A stretch of DNA of 64,000 nt, from the NCBI RefSeq assembly GCF_000143415.4, contig NW_003314268.1:2491972-2555971 (forward strand), read 5' to 3'. Positions 1-10,200 of this stretch are shown here, in pieces. The notes under the pieces were generated by a model. It was not told the DNA's origin. It was given only the letters and a program-made list of their open reading frames with translations, and did not search any database. Positions within the stretch are counted from its first letter, which is position 1; each line of letters begins with the position of its first letter. This DNA is from Selaginella moellendorffii (taxonomy: Eukaryota > Streptophyta > Lycopodiopsida > Selaginellales > Selaginellaceae). The position numbers and the translations under genes were made by a program.

Positions 1-42
1 TTGTCCAAGCCCATCAAAGCCCCGGGAGCAAGCATCGAGATC

Positions 43-1368
43 ATGGCACGAGTTTCATTGTCACTGTCATTCAAGAGAAGGACGTTGGAGAGAGAAGGAG
101 ATTCATTGTCATTCTCATTCAAGAGAAGAACGTTGGAGAGATCTGAAGGAGATGGTCATGGCGCGCGCGTTGTGGAGCTGGAGGAGACGCAGTTGGCGCT
201 GAGCTCAGGCTGGCGGGATGCATGCCACTGGAGTCCGCTCCTCCCGCCCGCCAACGCTTCCATCGACAAGCGGCTCCGGCGGGAGATCATCCGATACGGC
301 GAATTCGCGCAGGCTTGCTACGACGGCTTCGAATACAGCGAGGGCTCGGAATTCTGTGGAGACACAAAGTTCTCCAAGGAGGAGCTCCTCCAATCCGTGG
401 GACTCCCAAGCACGGGATACGAAATCACGGCCTATCTCTACGCAACATCGCAGCTGGGCTTGCCCAGCTTCTTCAAGCGCTCCAATTCCAACGCCCAACC
501 CGGCGACGACTCGTGGACGTCGGACACCAACTGGATGGGCTTCGTGGCGGTTGCCACGTCGGACGAGGCCATCCGACGGTTGGGACGCCGCGACATTGTG
601 GTGGCCTGGCGCGGGACGGTGACGCAGCTCGAGTGGATCGAGAACCTCAAGGATCTCCTCCGCCCCACCGGGCTCGACCCCACGGATCACAACACCAAAG
701 GCGTGAAAGTGGAGACGGGATTTCTCAGCATCTACACGTCTCCAGTCCCCGGCGATCAGGCCGGGATGAGCGCGAGGCAGCAGCTCCACTCGGAGATCAA
801 GCGATTGGTCGGGCTCTACCAGGGCGAGCAGCTGAGTATGACGTTCACGGGCCACAGCCTGGGTGGCGCGCTTGCACTCCTCAGCGCCTACGACGTGACA
901 GAGCTTGGGCTGCCCGGGAGCAATACCCCGGTGTCCGTCTTCACATTCTCGGCACCCCGAGTTGGGAATCGGGGTTTCAAGAACCGGTGCCTCGAGCTCG
1001 GGCTCAAAGTCCTCCAGACACGCAATGCCGCAGACCTGGTGCCCAAAGTTCCAGGGGTGATTGTCAACGAGGACAGCAGTGATATCATCTCGCTCATCTT
1101 CCACAGGTTCCCATGGGCCTACACCCATGTTGGCACCGAGTTTGAGCTCAGCAGCGACATCTCTCCGTTTCTGAGGGAAGATGGTGGCTTGACCGATCTG
1201 CACAACTTGGAGGCCTTGCTTCACCTGGTTGATGGCTACCAAGGGCCGAGCAAGCCCTTCAGTATCTCGGGCACCCGGGATATCGCACTGGTGAACAAGA
1301 GATCGGACTATCTCAAGGCAGAGCTTGGAGTTCCAGCAAACTGGTGGTTTAAGGACACCAAGCAGTAG
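43..1368 (+). CDS. class II phospholipase A1-like lipase (alpha/beta hydrolase)
   Basis: Lipase_3-type alpha/beta hydrolase resembling plant phospholipase A1-II (DAD1-like) enzymes, which release fatty acids from the sn-1 position of glycerolipids. The nucleophile elbow TGHSLGGALA is visible about 270 residues in. It is followed by the conserved FSAPRVGN segment, an NAADLVPKVPG block with the likely catalytic Asp, and the C-terminal LHNLEALLHLVDGY block with the likely His. The N-terminal half has the family pattern WMGFVAVATSDEA and VVAWRGT. The gene is intronless within the window. The first in-frame ATG is at 43, but the frame is open to base 1, so the true start could lie upstream. The first 50 or so residues are unusual: a Ser/Arg-rich stretch made by an in-frame 48-bp duplication (55-150). 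Subcellular location cannot be told, since this N-terminus is not an obvious transit peptide. Confidence 0.85.
   Translation: MARVSLSLSFKRRTLEREGDSLSFSFKRRTLERSEGDGHGARVVELEETQLALSSGWRDACHWSPLLPPANASIDKRLRREIIRYGEFAQACYDGFEYSEGSEFCGDTKFSKEELLQSVGLPSTGYEITAYLYATSQLGLPSFFKRSNSNAQPGDDSWTSDTNWMGFVAVATSDEAIRRLGRRDIVVAWRGTVTQLEWIENLKDLLRPTGLDPTDHNTKGVKVETGFLSIYTSPVPGDQAGMSARQQLHSEIKRLVGLYQGEQLSMTFTGHSLGGALALLSAYDVTELGLPGSNTPVSVFTFSAPRVGNRGFKNRCLELGLKVLQTRNAADLVPKVPGVIVNEDSSDIISLIFHRFPWAYTHVGTEFELSSDISPFLREDGGLTDLHNLEALLHLVDGYQGPSKPFSISGTRDIALVNKRSDYLKAELGVPANWWFKDTKQ
55..150 (+). repeat. 48-bp in-frame direct duplication in the lipase N-terminus
   Basis: Bases 55-102 and 103-150 are near-identical 48-bp copies. 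Each encodes a 16-residue unit centred on SFKRRTLER. The period is a multiple of three, so the frame is kept and the lipase gains 16 residues before its catalytic domain. Confidence 0.8.
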
Positions 1369-1837
1369 AGCCCGTCTTTCTTCCATCACGATCACGGTGG
1401 TGGACTTTTACAAACTCATTCTTTTACAGAGGCCTCACGCTGATCAGTAGGACCAAGCTCTGTTTGGCACGTATATCTGAAAGGTGGCACGCTTGCAATG
1501 GCTTATAGAGTTTTGGTTTGGGTCATTCGATTGAATTTTGTAAATATCTTGATTTGAAAATTTTAGTTTACATTTTGCTACAAACAATTTGCTTGCATTG
1601 TTTCCCTTCTTGAGCTCCTTGGCCACAAGGGAGTGAGCGATGATGCAGCTGTAGTGAGTGATGTTTGGAAGCATGGTTGGCTGATTCCTCAGGAGCTAGC
1701 AGGAGTATCTGGCAGTTGTGGGCTGTGTTGTTTGCTCTGGTTTTGAATTTGCTCTGTATTGCAAGCCTTACTTCAACAATATATATACTTCCTAGTGAGG
1801 AACAAACAAGACTTCCTTCGTGGAAATGCACAAACCT

Positions 1838-2013
1838 ATTGAGAGAATATTCGTGATTCCCTCTTAGGTCAAGTTGACTCGTCATGTCTATTCATTCTCT
1901 CATTAGTCAATAAAAGAAACGCCGAGCAGTCAGCAGCGTTCATTCTCTTATAGAGAATGAACAAACACGACGGGTCAAGTTGACCTAAGCGGAATCACGA
2001 ATATTCCCTCAAT
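1838..2013. repeat. foldback (inverted repeat) at the 3' end of the copia fragment
   Basis: Left arm 1838-1900 and right arm 1952-2013 are reverse complements over about 62 bases with a handful of mismatches. The spacer is about 51 bases. Landmarks are ATTGAG and GAATATTCGTGATTCC in one arm and their complements in the other. The right arm begins where the copia 3' LTR should start just after RNase H, so the inverted copy may be part of that LTR or a later insertion. Confidence 0.8.
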
Positions 2014-3850
2014 ACTCCCTGAGCTCGCAATACTTCGTTTCTTCACGCCCAGAGCTTGTACATGTTGCAACACTGCTGGTGGAAGTGCCTTCGTGAATAT
2101 ATCTGCCACCATCTCCGTGGTAGCACAGTAGACGAGTTCCACTTTCTTCACCGCTACCTGTTCACGAATAAAATGAAACAGAACCTGGATGTGTTTTGTC
2201 CTACGATGAAATCTTGGATTCTTCGTCAAGGCAATAGCTCCTTGATTGTCGCAATGCAGAACCGTTGCCTCCCCTTGCTCGTAGCTTAGACTGTTCAGCA
2301 GAGTCCTGAGCCAAAGAATTTCCTTGGCTGCTTGGGTCATCCCGATATACTCAGCCTCTGTGCTCGAGAGAGCCACGATTGGCTGCCGCTGGCTGCTCCA
2401 TGTAACTGCTGCGCTGCCCAGGCTGAAGACGTAGCCAGAAGTTGATTTACGCTGATCAACTTCCCCTGCCCAGTCTGCATCCGAGAATCCCTGCAGCTTG
2501 AGTTGAGGCTGCTCTTGTTTTGTGTAGCACAAAACATAATCGGCTGTCCCCTTCAGGTAACGAAACACGCGCTTAACTGCCTGCCAGTGCTGGAAGCCGG
2601 GATTTGCCAGGAACCGCAAAACCACTCCCACTGAATAGGCGATGTCTGGCCTGGTACAAACCACGAGGTAGACTAAACTGCCTCCCACGGGATCCTCTCC
2701 ATCACTGCTTTCGCTGCTTCCGTCTGAGGTGCCATGTCCTTACTGAGGTGCATGCCAACTTCCATTGGCGTTGATGCAGAGTTGACGTCACTAAGCTTGA
2801 ATTTCTGGAGGAGCTCTTCAATATATTTCTTCTGAGACATTTCTAGTGTGCCCTTCCTCCTGTCTCTGAAGATCTGGATGCCAAGACAGTACTTGACGCT
2901 CCCAAGGTCCACCATCTTGAATCTCGAGCTGAGATCTTTCTTCAGTTGATGAATCAGCTTCTTGCTTTTGCTGAGGAGCAAGCAGTCGTCCACATACAAA
3001 GACAACAGCACCAGGAGAGCTCCCACTTGCTTAATATACACATTAGTGTCTGCAGAGAGACTCTCGAAGCCAAGGGCAAGAAGAAACGAGTTCATCTTTG
3101 CATACCAGGCGATCGCTTCAGGCCGTAGAGGGCCTTCTTGAGCTTGCACACCAAGTGCTCTCGTCCTTTGGCAATAAATCCGGCTGGTTGCTCAATGTAG
3201 ACTTCCTCCTCCAAGTCACCATTCAGGAACGCCGTCGTTACATCCATGTGCTCGACGTGCATGTCTTCGTGAGCTGCTAAGTTGTAGAGAAGTCGAATTG
3301 ATGCAAGCTTCACCACTGGTGAAAAGGTCTCATAGAAGTCGACTCCTTCGACTTGTGAGAATCCTCTCGCAACAAATCTGACTTTGTAGCGCGTGTCTCC
3401 ATCAGGTCCTGTCTTGAGCCGCAAGAGGAACTTGGTCTTAATCACCTTCCTCCCAGGTGGCAGCTCCACAAGATCCCAGGTCTTGTTCTCCATCAATGAG
3501 CTATACTCAGCTTGACGAGCAGTGCGCCACTGATCTGCATCAGGTCTGGCAAGAGCATCTTCCATGGTCTTCTGAACAAGTGCATCTCGGCCATGGCTGA
3601 AGAGAAGGAGAAGCTGGTTCTCGCCTTGCTCCCCTTCTTCCTCCATGCTAGAGTTGGCAAAATAAAAGACTGGATCGTAAGAGGTCTCAGGAATTGGCAC
3701 TGATCGGTCTCTAGTAGCCTTGGTTTCTTGCCGAGAAGCCTGCTCAGCTGCTTGTATGTCCAGCTGCTCCAGTCTGAAGCTATGCAATGTCCATTGCCAA
3801 CAACTCTTGAGAACTCCAGATGAAGCTTGGCCATGGCCCATTCCAGATAA
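1838..3850 (-). mobile_element. decayed Ty1/copia pol fragment (reverse transcriptase and RNase H)
   Basis: On the minus strand three overlapping frames together cover the 3' half of a copia polyprotein. 3841-3092 has the start of reverse transcriptase (MDVTTAFLNGDLEEEVYIEQ, KKALYGLK). 3149-2673 has the catalytic YVDD box. 2688-1975 has RNase H (SDADWAG, STEAEY) and the usual copia end (DIFTKALP). Frame changes near 3115-3125 and near 2685 break the coding sequence. Gag, protease and most of integrase are absent, so the copy is truncated at its 5' end around 3850. The sequence left of 2013 (minus-strand 3' side) looks like LTR: it holds a TATATATA tract near 1780 and the hairpin at 1838-2013. 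No second LTR was found. Confidence 0.88.
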
Positions 3851-4385
3851 GGACTAAAGAAAAAACAGTTTATGTGAAGAACATCGTTTGGTCCTGCATT
3901 GACCCAAGATTCCAAAACCATGTAAATGCTGGAGGCGGGAAAGAGAACGCGTGTCCGCTTTACAAGCCAGTCCAATCCTTTCAAAGTTGGTCATCTTCTT
4001 TTTTTCATTTTTTCTTGTTGCTAACGGCGGCAGCTTCGGTTGCAGCAACAAAGGCGAGTTTTCTTGGCAGATCCATCAAGCAGCAGCAGTTAATCACAGC
4101 CCCCACAAAAAAGTTAGTATAGTTCTTCTGGCACAGGATAGAAAGGATGAAACTCCTCCCGGCTAGGGGAGTGAACAGAAGCAGGAGAAGACATCATTTC
4201 TGACTAGCATCACCGATGCGCTGGATTTCTCTCAGGCAAGGTCGGAGAGGGACGCTGATTTGATCGATAAGGCTTGTCAGGCTACATAGTCAGGCAAGAA
4301 AATGTCCCGAGAGCAAGTACCACGTCTTTGAGAAAAAACATCCAACTTGTCCAAATTTCTCATCTCTCTCTTCTTGACTTTTGCA

Positions 4386-4675
4386 GTACGCAGCTCTGAA
4401 ACGGAAGATCGGTGGCTCCTACAAGGATTTCTTCAAAGAACCAATCAATGATATTTACAATTCTCTTTCTTCTTTTGAGTGTTTTTTTCTCCTCTGCTCT
4501 TCTCTTTTTCGTCCTCATTTTTCTCAATGCCAAGATGTTGGGTGATCAATCAGTGAAGGGTGCATACATTGAAACTGGATGGGTGGACAAGCGATGCAAA
4601 GTTTGTGGCAAAGACACTTTGAAAGAGCCACGCTCCAAAGATAAGCTCGGGAGGTACACTCACGTACCTCCCTAA
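4386..4675 (+). pseudogene. remnant of a small CxxC protein gene (unassigned)
   Basis: Two stretches look exonic. After an acceptor-like ttgcag at 4381-4386 the frame reads YAALKRKIGGSYKDFFKE. After about 100 T-rich bases a second stretch reads GWVDKRCKVCGKDTLKEP and GRYTHVPP, ending at a TAA at 4673-4675. The second stretch has one CxxC pair and a C-terminal GRY-HV motif that I associate with small plant zinc-ribbon-like proteins, but I cannot name the family. A clean in-phase splice junction between the two pieces was not found, and no start codon is clear. It is therefore listed as a probable remnant; a real short gene is possible. Confidence 0.35.
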
Positions 4676-5374
4676 TGGGCTGGCACTCGCCCGTTAACTC
4701 GATTTAGCCATTGGCAGCCGTTGGATTGAGTTAGGTTCTCTAATTTCGTGTGTGACGCTCGAGGAACTATCATAATCCAACCATTAATTTTCTAGCCTTT
4801 CAATGATACAATTGATCAATATGACAATGTATCAATTCACATGGACCATGTGGAAGGATAGTAATTTATACAATGGTTCCAAACCATGTAAAATAGTTTG
4901 GCAAGCTGAGGAAGTTGGTGTACCTCCACAACTGATCTTGGAGGGTGGAAGTGGAAATAGAAAGATCTTACATGAAAGTGATCACCTCCCAAAGAGGCGA
5001 CCAAAGAAACTCGTGGAAGGAGTTCCTGGGACATTTCTGCCCAGAATGCGCAAAGCCGGGCGTTAGCCCGGGGAGGGCAAACGAGTGAGCCTGTGCCCAG
5101 GAACGGCCTTAACGGGTTGTGGTGAGACCATTAACAGACACATGAAATAACATTATTCAAGGATGAAAACTTGGCAGGTGGCACCCAGTTCTAGAGAACC
5201 TGGCAGTTGTCAGCCACAAGTTAATTTTCCTGGAGAGGAAGCAAACTTTATGGAAGAAACAAGCTGGTATGGACCAATGTTTCTAGTAAACATGAGAATC
5301 CAGCCTGGGTATTGGGATAGCCGCAAGAGGTTGACTCTTTTGTTGACAAAGCAGTCCAAATGTTTGATCCATGT
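4676..5374. other. intergenic sequence without a supported gene
   Basis: Short open frames of about 87 codons at 4803-5066 and 5163-5426 on the plus strand show no family motif. The second overlaps the P450 pseudogene. I see no structured repeat here. Confidence 0.5.
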
Positions 5375-6839
5375 TCAACTTTGCCGGATCATCAAGATTC
5401 TATCCAGCTTCCAGTCAAATCCTTGAACGAGCATTGCAATACCCATCTGGACAGCATCAAATCCAAGCTTTGCACCAGGACAAACTCTCCTCCCTGTTCC
5501 AAACGGAAGTAAGTTGAAACTTTGGCCAAAGACATCAATGTCTGGCAAGTCAATGAAACACTGTGGCTGAAACTCAAGAGGATCTTTCCAAAACCAAGAG
5601 GACAAGACTGATCGAGTAGCTACTGATGTAGATTACAGTCCTGTCTGGGAGGGAGTACCCATCGAGCTCAATCAGGCCTCCTTGGACGATCTTGGGAAGA
5701 GCTAGCGGAGCCATTGACTAGAGCCTCATTGTTTTCTTGACTATAGCTTTGACGTATGGAAGTTTTGCAATGTCTGACTCGTTCACAAGCTTTTCTTTGT
5801 TGACAATTGTATCAATCTAGTTTTGAATTTTTGCGAATTCGGCTAGATGCCGGAGAAACTCGCATTCCAGCAAGAGAGCCAAAGTGTCCACAGCACCCAA
5901 CAACATATCCTTTGGGATTCATCCAGCATTGAAGAACAACTTTGACCAAGAGAAACTTACAAGCAAAAGTTGGATTTTGGTGGTGTCTGGGAGTTTCTCT
6001 CCCATGGAGATGAGCACGTCGATGAAAGCCATGGGCTCCTCGCTGGTGAAAACCGGAGGATCCCCTCGCCGGTCTCGTAAGATCGACAAGTGGTGCCTGT
6101 TTACCCGGTTCATCAGCTGCTTGCACTTCTTCTCCAAGCCTTGGACGTCCAGCCAGCGAATTCCAGGGATGTAATCTCTCACATTGAAGATCCCGGCCAG
6201 CCTAACCGTCTCCGCGATCGCTTGCACGAACTCGTCGACATTCGCAGTGTTTTTGTAGTGTCCACAGAAGCGCTTCCCAAATAGCATGTAAATTATCACG
6301 TTCATGTTCATGTCGTGGATCTTTTGCAGCAGGAGGACCGGATTCCCTCGCTCGTCACTGAGAGATCAAGCAAGACGGTGCTGCTCCTCACGACGGATTC
6401 CATCATAAGCTTTGAGCTTGGTCGGCGAGAGCAAGTGAGTGTTGATGAGCTTCCTGTAGAGTTTCACTTCCGGAGTCTATTGGCTGAAAACTAGACCATT
6501 GTAGTCGTTGCCAAAGTATTTCCCGCAGATCAGTGGAGCTTTGGAGGCAAACTCGAGGCCATGGCGATTGAAAATCTCTTTGGCAGCTCTCTCGGAGATG
6601 ATTATGACTGTGGGCACGCTGCCGAGCTTCAAGTGCATCACATCGCCATATCTCTTGGAGAGTTTGTGAAGTGAGATGTGAGGGAGCGAGCCGAGCTTGT
6701 GGAGACAGCCAATGACTGGCAAGTTGAGTGGTCCTGGAGGGAGATTTCCTGGAGGATTTCTTCTTCTAGTAGAAGAGAACCAGAGAGCTGCAGCAAGCAG
6801 CACTAAGGCACTCAAAATTGGGTGGGAGAGAAGATCCAT
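5375..6839 (-). pseudogene. A-type cytochrome P450 pseudogene
   Basis: Microsomal plant P450 relic on the minus strand. From the ATG at 6839 the frame gives an N-terminal membrane anchor (LSALVLLAAALWF), then the proline hinge PPGNLPPGPLNLPVIG and the A/B region (YGDVMHLKLGSVPTV). A TAG follows at about 6477-6480 in a position that should be coding, and a TGA at about 6365. The F-G region continues at 6311-5919. The frame then breaks at the I helix, where the oxygen-binding AGTDT-like motif is reduced to GAVDT. The ExxR region reads KKTMR with the Glu missing. The heme-binding loop LPFGTGRRVCPGAKLG survives at 5375-5605 with its Cys intact. Several stops, frame changes and a lost I-helix motif make a functional enzyme implausible. 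The subfamily cannot be fixed from this. Confidence 0.88.
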
Positions 6840-6923
6840 GAATGGAAGGACACAGAGTAGTACACTAAATGGGAATGGAGGTCTTGCTTTCAAAACACAC
6901 TTGCTTGACCTTGTCTCACAGTA

Positions 6924-7271
6924 ACCATCTGGAGGGAGCGAGAGGGATTTTTTATCTCTATGCCAATGCGTTGTCTTAGAAGTCGCGTCTGAGTGAAGGT
7001 TTTACAGGAAGGTATCGAAGGTTTAATGCCCGAGAGAATTCTTATGGCTTAAAGCGTAAGGCTAGCAGCAAATGCCCAGTGGTGGCATATGCACTATGTC
7101 TTACATCGGAACAAAACTCTTGTGAGAGCACCCCCAAGCCGTGCTATTAGTTAAATCATGTCCCTAGAGAAGGCTTGAACCATGCCGGTGTGATTCCATA
7201 ACAAATAAATATTAGAAATGTAAGAAAACGTTGTTCTTATATAATAGTTTGTTTTTTCCGGGTTAGGGTTT
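6924..7271. other. intergenic, no gene seen
   Basis: Moderately AT-rich spacer between the P450 pseudogene (minus) and the NUP214 locus (plus). I saw no long open frame, repeat or RNA gene. Confidence 0.5.
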
Positions 7272-10200
7272 ATGGTGGAGAGGCGCCCGAAGAGAATGTA
7301 GATATCGCGTTCAAGGCGATCGGTGGAGGCGTATCACTCCTGTCGCCTGGCGCGAAGGCTAGTTCTGATTATCATCCAGCGCGGGCGCTTTCAGTGTCCA
7401 ATCGCTTCGGCTTGACGTTCTTCGCCAAGCCAGCAGGTACGATCCATGATTCTCCTGGCCAAATCGAAATATTTCCACTGTAGGTTTTGGAGTCGTGAGG
7501 ACGGTGGACGTTTTGGAGCTCTCGAGCGGACCCAAGCCTGCTTCTGCGAGTGAGAAATGCTTGGCGAGCGTGGAACTGGACAAAAGTCTCGATTGTGGAG
7601 CTTTCAAAGGACGAGCTCACGCTTGCTGTGTGTGCCGGCTTCGCTGTTCGATTCTACGGAGTCCTTTCTTTGGCGCTCAAGGTTCGTCTACGTTGTCAAT
7701 TTATTGTAGATTGTTCTTTGATTTTCTTTCTAGACCGACACTAGACCGTTCGAGATCCGCGACATCGGCAACGATGCTTTGATCAAGGATTTTCAGTGGT
7801 GTAGTTTAGACCAAGACAAAAACAAATACCTTGTCTTGACTTCCACAGGAAAGCTTCTCGTCGGAAAAATCGGAGAAGAGCCTACATCCATGAAGGAAAA
7901 TGTTTCTGCTGGTGCGTAGATTTATGATTTATCATCGTTCTTGTTATTGCATTTCACTTATTCCATTTTCAGCTTGTTGGAGTCAGTTTGGCAAGCAGAT
8001 CATGTATGCTACAAGCATGAAGTTAACGATTGCGTCATCTGATTTTGCCAAGAGTTTTATCATAAATTTCCCAGTAGAATTTCCTGGGTGCGAGGAAGGA
8101 CTGGAAACTCATGGTACGTGTCTTTATTGAAAACTCGCATGCTGCTAATGATTTTAAGCTTGTTCTAGTTGATGCTTTACGCTGGATTTCGCCACAAAAC
8201 ATAGTAATTAGCTACGTCCAGTCGGAGGACGATGAAGAAATTGCCTGTCCGCTGCTTGTGCTTTCAGCGTCTGGTAGGCAACAACTAGTTGAGGTTATTA
8301 TTTCAATTAGCGAGGTAAGAATACTGACACGTTTGTGTTGGCGTTTTCCAGGCGTGCACGGAGTGTTCTGCTTTAGCGGTTACTCGAAGATTTCCTGCGA
8401 TTGAAGCTAGTATTATTCCACCCATGAACAGTCCGTATATGCTTGTGCAGAATCTAGAACCATGGTATGATTTATATTCTCGGCTTCGTGTTTTAAAGTC
8501 TTTTTCCAGGAAAATCGTGTTCACAACTTGTAGAAGGTCCATCGACGCACATGTTGGCCTTCTAGGCTGGCGGTCCGAAGGTGTTTGCAGTCTTGATTTG
8601 TCAGATGATTTGTGGAGAGCTGACATCCCCATGTTTGGTAAGTAGACATGTTTTTTAAGTAAACAGTTCTTATACTGTATATCTTTGTAGATTCTTCGAG
8701 TGACAATGCCTTAACTGGGCTGGCGATAGATCAAACATCATTGTTAAAACAGCCTGATCCAAGAAATCCATAAAAACTTCTTCCCCCAAGTCCGGTAATG
8801 TTATGCACGTCACTTGACTCACGACTTCTGCTATACTCGGTCCTGAGGTGATTGCGAATGATTATTGTTTTTTTGTCATTTTTTATAGTTTATTTTTCAG
8901 GTTGGATGGTGAGAGTTGGTATAGCCCTGGCCTAATCAGGATTCCATCTAGTCTTGAGGAGTGGGCATCGAAGTCTCCTGATCCTAAGGTTTGTGGCCTA
9001 TTTTTGTGAATGAATGGGTAAAGGTCGATTTATGTTTTAGGTGGATGCCGAAGAAAATACTGTAACACCAAATCTTGTACGTGTGGAGTCCAATGTTACC
9101 ACCATGAATGGCATTCAGCCAAGGGTGTTTTCTGCATCAAAGACTGTGAACGAGCAGTTGCGTAAAGCTCAGGTGAATTTTAATCAAAAGGAGAAAGAGC
9201 CGCCTTTACCTCAAGATGGAGCATCACAAATTCCTGTAGAGAGACAGCCATTTTTTAAAAAGGAAGACGCTCCGTCTCATGAGGTTGAGAAACGTTCTTC
9301 ACGATCACAAGGAGTTTCTGAAATGGAAGCAGGCTTTCTGGCAGAAATGGACAAGGTACTTGAACTTTTGGCTTTTATACTTCAAAGTTTGTTTCTGCAG
9401 GTGAAGAAAATCGATGATGATATTGATGGATTTATGCATATTATCGAGAAAGGTTCTTTTGGATCCGGTTTAACAAGGTCTGGGGTGGACAAGCTGGAAA
9501 ACGAAATTGTAGCCATTTCAGCGCGATGCCGTAGTTTTAAGGTAACCTTCCAGGAAATGTTCGGTGTGATGGTTACATTCTTTAAAATCCAGCAAAAACT
9601 GCAAGAGAACTGTCAGTTTGTTGAGGAGCTTCGGGATCAAAGCCTTGATGGTATTACTGTCCTTATTACGACTAACAATTTGAGCTGGAAATTTAGTTGA
9701 CGCATGGAGAATTTACGTGGAAAGCCGAGTGGAACAAGCAACTGATAGGCGGTACCAGGACCTCTGGGTTCATCGCAAGCTTCACCCGGAAATGGATATC
9801 AAGCGAAAGCATGTTATCAATGCAGATGAGGTTTATACTACTCGTCCCTATGCATCTGACTAACCATGGTATATATAGAGATTGAAAAGACAAATTTCTG
9901 ATCTCGAGTCTCATCTTCATACTCAAAATATGTCTTCGAAAGAACGGTCTACTGGGGTATAAATGGTTTTTTCAAGTAATTTTGATCTAATTTTTTGTAT
10001 GTGGCACAGAGACTTCCAATCTATTCAAAGTCTTTACAGCACAGTCAACTCTCAGATGGAAGCAGCTGATAAGCTATGTGTACATCTCGCGGACTTGATG
10101 GAATCGATGAATATATCGTCAAATGTTACTTCCCTAAGGCCCCGGAAAATGCAATCGTATTTATTACAGACCAAGCCACCGCAGACTAAAGCCGAGAGTG

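Noticed and set aside
205-1395. 396-codon minus-strand open frame over the lipase
   Set aside because: Shadow of a GC-rich intronless gene; the plus strand carries the complete hydrolase motifs.
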